From Spirochaetota bacterium (GTDB lineage: Bacteria; Spirochaetota; Spirochaetia; Treponematales; UBA12059), in NCBI GenBank assembly GCA_029565815.1, contig JAKQNL010000240.1, forward strand, positions 1 to 7,589: a stretch of 7,589 nt of DNA, in the 5' to 3' direction. The notes below the pieces were generated by a model, which was not told where the DNA came from, did not search any database, and saw nothing but the letters and a program-made list of their open reading frames with translations. The position numbers and the translations under genes were made by a program. Below are positions 1 to 5,831 of the stretch, in pieces. How positions within the stretch are numbered: position 1 is the first letter of the stretch; every line of letters begins with the position of its first letter.

Positions 1-824
1 AAGCCAACAAAGCCGAGCTCTGTGGCCCGCTTGTGGTGTTCGTCGGACAAGCCGTCGCCGTAGTGCATGAGCCGGGTGATAGCCCGAACAGCCGGGTCCA
101 GGCCTGCAAGTTCCTCCAGGGACGCATGGACTCCACCGGTATACAGTTGGCAGTCGTGGAATATGGCTGTAATCGGATAGCGGCTAAATGCGAATTCGAT
201 CAGCTGGGGGTCGTATCGGGTATCGCTGGTGAACAGAACGCTTTTGTCTATGACGACCGCGTAGCTGTAATTGCTTTCCCGCCAGCTTGGTACCGAATCG
301 GGAATGTGCATGGTGCGGAACATGGCCAGCTCTATGCCGCCTACGCTGCACTCGCACAGCTCGCGGTCGGCATCGGGTATTTCCACCAGGTCGATGATGT
401 CCCAAAAATCGGAAAAGCGCAGGTTCCGCCCGCCTATGCGCTCGTTGTATGCAGCGCCGCCTTTTAGGGATTTTTCCCATAGTGCCTGTCGGTATTTTGC
501 AGGTGCTACCATGACGCACTTGCGCTTGCCCACGTAGCGGTTGAGCAACATTACCTCTTCCAGGCCGCCAACATGGTCCGCATGCGAGTGGGTTATGACA
601 TAGGTGTTCACATCCTGCACGGATAGGCCAAGGGCCGCCAATGCTTCCGGAGCCCGCGTGCCGCAGTCTATGAGGAGGTGGTCAGGCCCTTTTACCGCAA
701 GCAGGTTGTTCTGGTAGTATTTTTTGCCGAAGGCGCTGCCAGAGCCTATAAAGGTGAGTTCCAGCCGGCCGTCGTTGGTGGTGGATATAGTGGAGCGCTT
801 GTCCGTATTGTTATTCATGCTCAT
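1..824 (-). CDS. Metallo-beta-lactamase-fold hydrolase, C-terminus cut off by the window edge
   Basis: The reverse strand reads from ATG at 824 leftward without a stop to base 1, giving at least 273 residues. The N-terminal strand LTFIGSGSAFG (about residues 23-33) is followed by the metal-binding signature HSHADH (residues 79-84, bases 573-590) and then VGG, the hallmark of the MBL fold with two metal ions. Further probable ligands are the His in TMHIPDS (about 173), the Asp in FTSDTRYD (about 201) and a His in IFHDCQL (about 223) or LMHYGD (about 254). The RNase Z-like layout suggests a soluble cytoplasmic phosphodiesterase or related hydrolase, but the substrate cannot be read from sequence. 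The start is uncertain. ATG at 824 has no Shine-Dalgarno and lies just after a -10-like box, and ATG at 818 is an alternative. It is transcribed divergently from the M23 operon. The family call is sure; the specific function is unknown. Confidence 0.9.
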   Translation of the reverse strand, partial: MSMNNNTDKRSTISTTNDGRLELTFIGSGSAFGKKYYQNNLLAVKGPDHLLIDCGTRAPEALAALGLSVQDVNTYVITHSHADHVGGLEEVMLLNRYVGKRKCVMVAPAKYRQALWEKSLKGGAAYNERIGGRNLRFSDFWDIIDLVEIPDADRELCECSVGGIELAMFRTMHIPDSVPSWRESNYSYAVVIDKSVLFTSDTRYDPQLIEFAFSRYPITAIFHDCQLYTGGVHASLEELAGLDPAVRAITRLMHYGDGLSDEHHKRATELGFVG

Positions 825-834
825 GCGAGATTAA

Positions 835-840
835 AGTATA
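835..840 (-). promoter_or_regulatory. Possible -10 box of the MBL hydrolase gene
   Basis: On the minus strand the hexamer TATACT (five of six consensus bases) reads from 840 to 835. No convincing -35 box lies 16-18 bp upstream. A start site 6-7 bp downstream would fall near 828, only a few bases before the ATG at 824, so the mRNA would be almost leaderless. This call rests on the single hexamer and its position. Confidence 0.35.
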
Positions 841-893
841 GCGCAAGCCCGCTTTTTTTCCAGTTTGGACTGCCCTGGCTAGCGGTTAACGTA

Positions 894-910
894 TCAAACT
901 TACGGTTTGA
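894..910. promoter_or_regulatory. 17-bp palindrome, candidate operator over the M23 -35 box
   Basis: TCAAAC, five spacer bases, then GTTTGA form a perfect 6+6 inverted repeat. Its right arm overlaps the first four bases of the -35 hexamer TTGACA (907-912) of the rightward promoter. The site also lies in the only spacer between two divergent genes. A dimeric regulator bound here would block RNA polymerase. No specific regulator can be named. Confidence 0.45.
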
Positions 911-936
911 CAGGCCGATAATGAGCATGGTATAGT
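907..936 (+). promoter_or_regulatory. Sigma70-type promoter for the M23-bactofilin-yaaR-ricT block
   Basis: The -35 box TTGACA (907-912) is a perfect consensus match. An 18-bp spacer follows, then the -10 box TATAGT (931-936, five of six). Transcription would start near 943 and leave about 60 bases of leader before the TTG start at 1004. The leader contains a short GC hairpin, CTCCC/GGGAG, at 957-971. This is the clearest promoter in the window and the only good one seen ahead of the four-gene block. Confidence 0.7.
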
Positions 937-991
937 GTAGCTTACCTTATTTGGATCTCCCCCCGCGGGAGTATGTTGCCGCAGGCATTGT

Positions 992-1006
992 AGGAGGGCG
1001 GGCTTG
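992..1006 (+). promoter_or_regulatory. Shine-Dalgarno that fixes a TTG start for the M23 peptidase
   Basis: AGGAGG at 992-997 lies six bases before TTG at 1004-1006. No in-frame ATG or GTG with comparable spacing was seen, so the unusual TTG is the probable start codon. Confidence 0.75.
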
Positions 1007-2035
1007 TCCACGCTCAAACGCTATAAAGATCTGGAAAAAACCTTTTCCCGCCGCGTGGCAGCAGCCTACCATAGGGTGCTTGCGGCCGTCGGCTCGTTTT
1101 TCAAGCGAGTCCACAAGCTGGGCCGGCAAAAAATCAGCATCATGCTGGTTCCCCACACCGAGCGGCGCATACTCAACATACAGATTTCGTTTTACGGGCT
1201 TGCATGCTGCTTTGCCGTTCTGGCGGCCATGGTAGGCTCTTTGGGATTTGCGGCCGCCGGCTATTCTTCGCTGGCCGGAAAGCTTGCGGGCAAGGCGGAC
1301 GCCCTGTCCGTTACCCAGTCGGATCTGGATTCCATGCGGGATACCACCGCCCGTCTGGTAAAATCCGCATCCAGGTTCCAGGCTGCCCTCGATGCGGCTC
1401 TGGCTAAAGTAGGCTCGCGCGATAGCGACGCGGCGCTTGCATCCAGGGAAGGCGACCTTGCAGCGTTCTTCGACCAGACCAGCTCCGTCCAGGGTTCCAT
1501 CGACGAGGTGGCGGAACTGGATAGGGTGTCCAATTATCTGGAACGCAGTGCCCAATCGCTGGCGGATATTGGTGCCGTGCTCGCGTCGCAGGGCGTAATC
1601 ATGACCAAAATACCTAACATTTGGCCTATCAAGGGCGACTTGGGCCATATATCCATGCACTACGGCCAGAACGAGAACCCAATCTACGGTTCTTGGTATA
1701 TCCATAAGGGCATCGACGTATCCACCTACCGAGCGGGCGACCCGGTGGTAGCGACAGCGGACGGCAAGGTTGTGGCCGTTGCATTTGACGTAGGCCTTGG
1801 CTACTACATCGTTATAGAACATGAACATGGTTTTATGACACGATATGCCCACATGAAGGCGCAGAAGGTGCAAAAAGGCCAGATGGTGCAGCAGGGCCAG
1901 GTTATAGGTTTTGTCGGCAACACGGGCATTTCCACCGGTCCGCACCTCCATTACGAAATCCACCTTGGTACCGATACCATTGATCCCCAGCCGTATATGC
2001 ACCGCCGCGCCGTAAGTCCCGCGTTGACGAACTAA
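1004..2035 (+). CDS. Membrane-anchored M23 (LytM-like) peptidoglycan endopeptidase
   Basis: The 343-residue protein has a basic cytoplasmic head (1-58), one transmembrane segment (about 61-87), a helical, probably coiled-coil linker (about 95-195) and a C-terminal M23 zinc-peptidase domain (about 205-330). All five active-site residues of the LytM type are present: His234 and Asp238 in HKGID, His283 in YAHM, and His314 and His316 in PHLHYE. The zinc ligands are His234, Asp238 and His316. The enzyme should therefore be active and cut peptide cross-links of peptidoglycan from the periplasmic face of the inner membrane. It begins with TTG behind a strong Shine-Dalgarno and ends 24 bp before the bactofilin gene. 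M23-bactofilin pairs are common in curved and helical bacteria (for example Helicobacter Csd1/CcmA), where the peptidase shapes the wall along or near the bactofilin scaffold. That role is inferred here from gene order. Domain call sure; exact bond cleaved unknown. Confidence 0.95.
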   Translation: MSTLKRYKDLEKTFSRRVAAAYHRVLAAVGSFFKRVHKLGRQKISIMLVPHTERRILNIQISFYGLACCFAVLAAMVGSLGFAAAGYSSLAGKLAGKADALSVTQSDLDSMRDTTARLVKSASRFQAALDAALAKVGSRDSDAALASREGDLAAFFDQTSSVQGSIDEVAELDRVSNYLERSAQSLADIGAVLASQGVIMTKIPNIWPIKGDLGHISMHYGQNENPIYGSWYIHKGIDVSTYRAGDPVVATADGKVVAVAFDVGLGYYIVIEHEHGFMTRYAHMKAQKVQKGQMVQQGQVIGFVGNTGISTGPHLHYEIHLGTDTIDPQPYMHRRAVSPALTN

Positions 2036-2059
2036 GCGCGGCCGCGTTACCATAGCCCC

Positions 2060-2515
2060 ATGCCTTCCACCCGTGATATTTTGGTCAACACGCTCCTTGG
2101 CCCGGACAGTTCGTTCCGCGGCGACTTGGTCGTAGACGGCTTTGTGCGCATCGATGGCGATGTGCGCGGTTCCGTGCGTTCTAGCGGCAAGGTGGTGGTC
2201 AGCGAGCTTGCCCGTTGCGATGCAAGTATCGTTGCCCGTTCGGCGGTGGTTGGCGGCGTGGTGCGCGGCGACGTGTGCGTCAGCGATAGCCTTACCTTGT
2301 TGGAAGGCGGCGTGATTGTTGGCAACGTGTTCGCGCCCTGTCTGGATGCAACAGGGGACGTGGTCATTCACGGCGACGTGGAAGTTTCCGGCAAGACAGA
2401 CAAAGCGGAGGAAGCCATGCTCGGTTTCCTGAAGCGGCACGGCAGCGGCCTGCGCCCATTGGGCTATGACCTTCCGGGCAAGACCGGCGACGGGCGCCAG
2501 TCGTGGCAAAAGTAG
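2060..2515 (+). CDS. Bactofilin family cytoskeletal protein
   Basis: The 151-residue protein is mostly a bactofilin core (about residues 8-112), with short repeating strands rich in Gly and Val (for example GDLVVDGFVRIDGDVRGSV and VVGGVVRGDV) that stack into a right-handed beta-helix. A charged tail (113-151) follows. Bactofilins polymerise without nucleotide into membrane-associated filaments that position wall enzymes and set cell shape. The M23 peptidase directly upstream is the obvious partner. ATG at 2060 is the only good in-frame start, but no Shine-Dalgarno precedes it, so translation may depend on ribosomes finishing the M23 gene 24 bp earlier. The last 13 bases overlap the next gene. 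The family is clear from the repeat pattern and length; which bactofilin subtype it is cannot be told. Confidence 0.93.
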   Translation: MPSTRDILVNTLLGPDSSFRGDLVVDGFVRIDGDVRGSVRSSGKVVVSELARCDASIVARSAVVGGVVRGDVCVSDSLTLLEGGVIVGNVFAPCLDATGDVVIHGDVEVSGKTDKAEEAMLGFLKRHGSGLRPLGYDLPGKTGDGRQSWQK

Positions 2516-2994
2516 ATCTGAACGGCAACCTGCTTGCCGGTTTGGTTGCAGGCCTACATGGAAACAAAGCGGAGCGAAAAAAGGAAACGCCAAAAACCGG
2601 CGCTTTCCGATCCATTTTAAAAGAAGCCGAGCGATCCGATGCGACGCCGGCTGCCTTGGGCGAGCCGTATTCGGATGCCGAAGTTGCAGAGCTACTGGAC
2701 GGTGTGCATACCGCAGGCGATGCCCTAAGGCGGGATCAAAATACCGAGAACGTAAAAGCATACAAAAAATCGGTCAGGGATTTTGTCCATTACGTTGTGG
2801 AACGGGCGTATACGCTGGAGGAGCGCACGTCCGGAAGAAACATCCTCAAGCGAAAAAAATTCACCTCGGTCGCTGTGATCGACGAAAAGCTGGAACGCCT
2901 GGCGGCGGAGGTTATGTCCGCCCAGCGCGATCGCCTGGACATACTCAGGCGCATGGACGAGATCCACGGCTTATTGGTCGATCTTATGCAGTGA
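2503..2994 (+). CDS. YaaR/DUF327 family protein
   Basis: This 163-residue soluble, largely helical protein starts at GTG 2503 inside the end of the bactofilin gene (13-bp overlap). No in-frame ATG exists near the front. After a variable N-terminus (1-60), residues from about 63 to the end carry the conserved pattern of the YaaR family: N-T-E-N-V-x-x-Y-K near 80-88, FVHYVVERAYTLEE near 94-107, KKFTSVAVIDEKL near 117-129, and DILRRMDEIHGLLVDLM at the C-terminus. The family's biochemical role is not established as far as I know. In Bacillus subtilis yaaR lies close to yaaT (ricT), with holB between them. Here the ricT-like gene follows directly after 23 bp, so the neighbourhood is conserved and holB is absent. 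A function alongside RicT is suggested only by gene order. Confidence 0.9.
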   Translation: MAKVDLNGNLLAGLVAGLHGNKAERKKETPKTGAFRSILKEAERSDATPAALGEPYSDAEVAELLDGVHTAGDALRRDQNTENVKAYKKSVRDFVHYVVERAYTLEERTSGRNILKRKKFTSVAVIDEKLERLAAEVMSAQRDRLDILRRMDEIHGLLVDLMQ

Positions 2995-3003
2995 GCGGGA
3001 AAC

Positions 3004-3020
3004 CCGGAGAACAACGTATG
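3004..3020 (+). promoter_or_regulatory. Shine-Dalgarno that fixes the ricT start at ATG 3018
   Basis: GGAG at 3005-3008 lies about nine bases before ATG 3018-3020. The reading frame stays open far upstream, to about 2466, but that stretch overlaps yaaR in another frame and shows no RicT similarity, so the later ATG is chosen. Confidence 0.7.
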
Positions 3021-3953
3021 GATGATTATATCGAAGCATCTGAAGAGGACTTGCGCAGGCTCGAGGACGATCATAGCGAGCTGCAGGACCACGGAGCCGA
3101 AGTCCTCCGTGCAGACAGTTCCATTCCGCTCTACCGGCTTAAGGCGGACGCATACAACGAAACCTATTTTGCGTCGAGCGAGCAAAGCCTGAAAACCGGC
3201 GATGTGGTCGTTGCGCCAACCCGCTACGGCAAGGACCTGTGTACCGTGCTTGGCGGCGTCGGCCCAAGCGTGCCCGTGCGCGCGGACGAAGTCATAAAGG
3301 TGGAGCGCATGGCAAGCGCGGCGGATATCGAGCGTCGCGATGCGGACAGGCCGAGGGAACAGAACGCGTTTACCGTGTGCCAGGAAAAAATAAAAACACA
3401 CAACCTGCCTATGAAGCTTGTTTTTGCACACTATCTGTTTGACGAGTCCAAGGTGCTGTTTTTCTTCACCGCCGATTCCAGGGTGGACTTCCGCGACCTG
3501 GTAAAAGACCTGGTTGCGGTGTTCAAAATGCGTATCGAGCTGCGCCAGATAGGCGTGCGCGACGAAGCCCGCATGATAGGCGGTTGCGGCGTGTGCGGCC
3601 GCGTGCTGTGCTGTCACGGCGTTACCGACAAGCTTGTGCCGGTTTCCATAAAGATGGCCAAAGACCAGAACCTGTCGCTGAACTCCCTAAAGATTTCCGG
3701 GCCCTGCGGCCGCTTGCTGTGCTGCCTGGCCTACGAGTACGGCTTTTACCGGGAAGCCAGGCGCACCATGCCCAGCGAAGGCGCTCGGATACCGTTTGAC
3801 GGCACCGTGTTCCGCGTGCTGGAAGTAAACGTGCCCGCAGGAAGACTGCGTCTGTCTGGCGAGGACGGCCGCTACATGGAAGTGGACGCATCCCGGTTTG
3901 CGCAAAAGGAAGGTCGTTGGACACTCCTGGCTGAACAGGACAAAGAGAGCTAA
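3018..3953 (+). CDS. ricT: RicT/PSP1-domain iron-sulfur protein (YaaT family)
   Basis: The 311-residue protein has an acidic N-terminal extension (1-35) and a PSP1-type domain starting near GDVVVAPTRYG (61-71) and continuing through the segment at 131-185. A highly conserved cysteine region follows: GGCGVCGRVLCC (188-199, with Cys190, 193, 198 and 199), VSIKMAKDQNLSLN (209-222), and GPCGRLLCCLAYE (228-240, with Cys230, 235 and 236). In B. subtilis the matching cysteines of RicT bind a 4Fe-4S cluster in the RicA-RicF-RicT (Y) complex, which directs RNase Y to mature operon transcripts. All the key Cys are present here, so cluster binding is expected. RicA- and RicF-like genes are not in the window, so whether the whole complex exists in this organism is open. 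It is the last gene of the rightward block. Family assignment is near certain; the RNA-processing role in this lineage is inferred. Confidence 0.95.
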   Translation: MDDYIEASEEDLRRLEDDHSELQDHGAEVLRADSSIPLYRLKADAYNETYFASSEQSLKTGDVVVAPTRYGKDLCTVLGGVGPSVPVRADEVIKVERMASAADIERRDADRPREQNAFTVCQEKIKTHNLPMKLVFAHYLFDESKVLFFFTADSRVDFRDLVKDLVAVFKMRIELRQIGVRDEARMIGGCGVCGRVLCCHGVTDKLVPVSIKMAKDQNLSLNSLKISGPCGRLLCCLAYEYGFYREARRTMPSEGARIPFDGTVFRVLEVNVPAGRLRLSGEDGRYMEVDASRFAQKEGRWTLLAEQDKES

Positions 3954-3981
3954 AAAAAACGGCGGCCACATGGCCGCCGTT
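3952..3981 (-). terminator. Rho-independent terminator for the cyclophilin-FKBP gene
   Basis: AACGGCGGCCA (3958-3968) pairs perfectly with TGGCCGCCGTT (3971-3981). On the minus strand this GC-rich stem is followed by a run of eight T (complement of A at 3952-3959), the classic form. On the plus strand only TTGTG follows, so it is a poor canonical terminator for ricT, although the stem could protect that mRNA's 3' end. It begins at the ricT stop codon. Confidence 0.85.
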
Positions 3982-4007
3982 GTGCACCTGTCAGGGTTAG
4001 TGGGAAG

Positions 4008-4046
4008 CTCTAAAAACCCGATGGTTTTAGAGGTGCGCTATTGCAC
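4008..4046. other. Two small hairpins in the convergent spacer
   Basis: CTCTAAAA (4008-4015) pairs with TTTTAGAG (4025-4032), and an inner CC/GG pair closes a CGAT loop with one bulged A. Next to it GTGC (4033-4036) pairs with GCAC (4043-4046). Both lie in the 3' untranslated part of the leftward gene, between its stop codon and the terminator. They may be part of the mRNA 3' end or a fragment of a dispersed repeat. Function unknown. Confidence 0.4.
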
Positions 4047-4048
4047 GA

Positions 4049-5074
4049 TTACTCGGTATAGCCGGTTACTTCCAGTTCGAATATCAGATAGCTGTTGGGC
4101 GGAATGAGGCCGCGGTATCCGTCAGGGCCGTACGCGTATTCCGGCGGAATGGCTACGACACGCTTCTCGCCTTTTTTCATGTCCATCATGACCATGTCCC
4201 AGCCCGGAATGACCTGGCCAGCTCCTACCTCAAACTCGATTGGGCCGCCACGTGCGTCTGACTGGTCGAAGATAGTGCCGTCGGGAAGCATGCCGCGGTA
4301 GGCGACGTTCACGAGCCAGAAGCGCTCGATCTTCTGGCCGCTGCCTTCTTTTACGGTATACATCATAAAGCCGTTGGGCACGTCTTTAAGTTCCGGCCAC
4401 CTGGCTTTTATTTGCGCAATCTGGGCGGCCCGGGCTTTCTGGAATTTCTCCCGCACGACGGCAGCGGCAGAGGCGAACAGCTCGTTCCAGGCCGCTTGGT
4501 CGGTTTTGAAGGCTTTTGCCGCGTCTCCTACGCGCTCGATGGTGATTTTTTCTATACGGTCTTGTACCTTGATTTTTTTAAGCACATCCAGGCCGCGAAC
4601 CACCGATCCGAAGATGGTGTACCGGTCGTCCAGGTAGGGCGCTTCGGCCAAGGTAATATAAAACTGACATCCGTTGGTATTTTCGCCATGGTTGGACATG
4701 CCTATAACGCCGATGGAGTCGTGGCGCAGGTCCGGGTTTATCTCATCGGGAAAGTTCCAACCCGGATCTCCGGTGCCGTCGGCAGCCGGGTCGCCGCCCA
4801 TGACGGCAAAGCCTTCATCGATACGGTGGAAGGTAAGCCCGTCGTAGAACGGCGTGCCCATGGTGCCCTCCAGGGTACCTTCCGCAAGGCCAACAAAGTT
4901 TACAACGGTAAGCGGAGCCTTGCGGTATTCCAGGTTGATTACCATCTGGCCGCGGTTTGTATCGATACGCGCATACAGGCCGTCGGGCAGTTTTTCTTCC
5001 TTGTTCGCGCAGGAGACGGACGCAAGCGCCAGTATAAACGCGGCGGCCAGGGCCGCCTTCAGTGCGTGTTTCAT
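4049..5074 (-). CDS. Dual-family immunophilin lipoprotein: cyclophilin-FKBP fusion peptidyl-prolyl isomerase
   Basis: The 341-residue protein starts at ATG 5074 behind GGAGGAAA (5083-5090). A signal peptide (1-21: basic MKHALK head, Ala/Leu-rich core) ends in SVSC with Cys22, a relaxed lipobox of the spirochaete kind, so it is probably lipidated and periplasmic. The cyclophilin domain (about 32-184) has FHR with catalytic Arg84, GGDP (93-96), NTNGCQFYIT (132-141, with Gln137 and Phe138) and DDRYTIFG (149-156). After a helical linker (about 185-232) comes an FKBP domain (about 235-340) with AYRGMLPDG, IFDQS (Tyr259, Phe269, Asp270), VIPGWDM (Trp292) and PPEYAYG (Tyr315). Both domains keep the residues needed for activity, so the protein should catalyse proline cis-trans isomerisation and act as a folding helper for exported proteins. 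Such cyclophilin-then-FKBP fusions are rare; I recall one from Treponema denticola. It stands alone, with its own terminator. Confidence 0.95.
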   Translation of the reverse strand: MKHALKAALAAAFILALASVSCANKEEKLPDGLYARIDTNRGQMVINLEYRKAPLTVVNFVGLAEGTLEGTMGTPFYDGLTFHRIDEGFAVMGGDPAADGTGDPGWNFPDEINPDLRHDSIGVIGMSNHGENTNGCQFYITLAEAPYLDDRYTIFGSVVRGLDVLKKIKVQDRIEKITIERVGDAAKAFKTDQAAWNELFASAAAVVREKFQKARAAQIAQIKARWPELKDVPNGFMMYTVKEGSGQKIERFWLVNVAYRGMLPDGTIFDQSDARGGPIEFEVGAGQVIPGWDMVMMDMKKGEKRVVAIPPEYAYGPDGYRGLIPPNSYLIFELEVTGYTE

Positions 5075-5220
5075 CGTTTGGGTTTCCTCCGGTGTAAGAG
5101 CGTGGGCGCACAGACACTATCCATGCGCACAGGGCTTAGGGTAGCACGACTACGCCGGTACAAACAAGCGATTGCCGTACCTGGCACAAGCTGGGTGTTT
5201 GCAGTTCATACTGTGCTGCA

Positions 5221-5254
5221 GCTACTGCTGTGCCAAAGCTACTGCTGTGCCAAA
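5221..5254. repeat. Two exact tandem copies of a 17-bp sequence between divergent genes
   Basis: GCTACTGCTGTGCCAAA occurs at 5221-5237 and again at 5238-5254 with no spacer. On the minus strand each copy reads TGGCAC, five bases, TAGCT, which differs from the sigma54 -24/-12 pattern (TGGCAC-N5-TTGCW) at one position of the -12 box. On the plus strand the pair covers the region where the -35 box of the deaminase gene should be. It could be a pair of regulator sites, a sigma54 promoter for the leftward lipoprotein gene, or a chance tandem duplication. Confidence 0.6.
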
Positions 5255-5268
5255 GGCAAAAGGGCGTA

Positions 5269-5274
5269 TATACT
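5269..5274 (+). promoter_or_regulatory. Possible -10 box of the dCMP deaminase gene
   Basis: TATACT (five of six consensus bases, within TATATACT) lies 23 bp before the ATG at 5298. A start near 5281 would leave a leader of about 17 bases that includes the Shine-Dalgarno. No recognisable -35 hexamer is present at 16-18 bp; that region is the tandem repeat. The promoter may therefore need an activator. Confidence 0.45.
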
Positions 5275-5297
5275 GGATGGCATAGCACGGAGGTTCC

Positions 5298-5789
5298 ATG
5301 GACAACAGCCAGTACCACAGACCCAGCTGGGATGAATACTTCATGGAGGTATGCCAGTCCATAGCAAAACGAGCCACCTGCGACCGGGGCAGATCCGGCT
5401 GCGTTATCGCGCGAGACCACCAGATACTGGCCACCGGGTATGTAGGGGCTCCTGCAGGCTTACCGCACTGCGATGAAGCCGGCCATCAGCTCAAGCAGAT
5501 GGTACATGAAGACGGCAGCATTACCAAGCACTGCGTGCGCACCGTGCATGCAGAGCAAAACGCAATCTGCCAGGCTGCCCGCCGCGGCACCGCGATAGAA
5601 GGGGCTACCCTGTACTGCCGCATGACTCCGTGCAGGACCTGCGCCATGATGATCATTAACTGTGGCATAACCAGAGTTGTATGCGAGCGGAAATACCACG
5701 ATGGTGCGGAGAGCGAATCGATGTTCGCCCTGGCCGGTGTGCGGGTAGAGTATGTGCTTGATGAGTTACAGCGCTACGAAAACCAGTAA
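5298..5789 (+). CDS. ComEB-like dCMP deaminase (zinc cytidine/deoxycytidylate deaminase family)
   Basis: The 163-residue protein carries the full deaminase signature: HAE at 84-86 (zinc ligand His84, proton-shuttling Glu86) and PCRTC at 111-115 (zinc ligands Cys112 and Cys115). The front, RPSWDEYFMEVCQSIAKRATC, followed by VIARDHQILATGYVGAPAGLPHC, is typical of ComEB/dCMP deaminases. Extra Cys and His residues (Cys28, Cys58, His78, Cys79) may hold a second, structural zinc as in phage T4 dCMP deaminase. The expected reaction is dCMP to dUMP plus ammonia in the cytoplasm, feeding thymidylate synthesis. GGAGG at 5289-5293 supports ATG 5298. The YmdB-like gene follows after 42 bp in the same direction with no terminator seen, so co-transcription is likely. 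A ComEB link to competence is a naming legacy and is not implied here. Confidence 0.92.
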   Translation: MDNSQYHRPSWDEYFMEVCQSIAKRATCDRGRSGCVIARDHQILATGYVGAPAGLPHCDEAGHQLKQMVHEDGSITKHCVRTVHAEQNAICQAARRGTAIEGATLYCRMTPCRTCAMMIINCGITRVVCERKYHDGAESESMFALAGVRVEYVLDELQRYENQ

Positions 5790-5831
5790 GACAAGTTCCC
5801 TATAGATACAAAGCCTGGGCTCTGCTACGGT

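Noticed and set aside
840..859. AGCG/CGCT hairpin followed by seven T, a possible rightward terminator
   Set aside because: The stem has only four pairs and no rightward gene ends upstream of it; it sits in a promoter region.
947..2761. A 604-codon open frame on the minus strand opposite the M23, bactofilin and yaaR genes
   Set aside because: It is antisense to three well-supported genes and its translation is rich in His, Arg and Ala with no recognisable motif. It is an artefact of the coding-strand codon bias.
2466..3017. A much longer N-terminus for RicT in the same frame
   Set aside because: The added sequence overlaps yaaR, is Arg/Cys/Gly-rich, and lacks similarity to RicT. A ribosome-binding site supports ATG 3018.
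2790..3617. A 275-codon minus-strand frame opposite ricT
   Set aside because: Shadow of ricT and yaaR, with low-complexity composition and no Shine-Dalgarno or motif.
4024..4033. GTTTTAGAG, resembling the start of a type II CRISPR repeat
   Set aside because: It occurs once only, as one arm of a hairpin, with no spacer-repeat series and no cas gene.
4412..5335. A 307-codon open frame on the plus strand opposite the cyclophilin-FKBP gene
   Set aside because: It is antisense to a gene with two clear domains, has no family resemblance, and runs into the next promoter region.
5801..5806. TATAGA before the YmdB-like gene as a separate promoter
   Set aside because: No -35 box at suitable spacing; the 42-bp gap is more consistent with co-transcription from the deaminase promoter.
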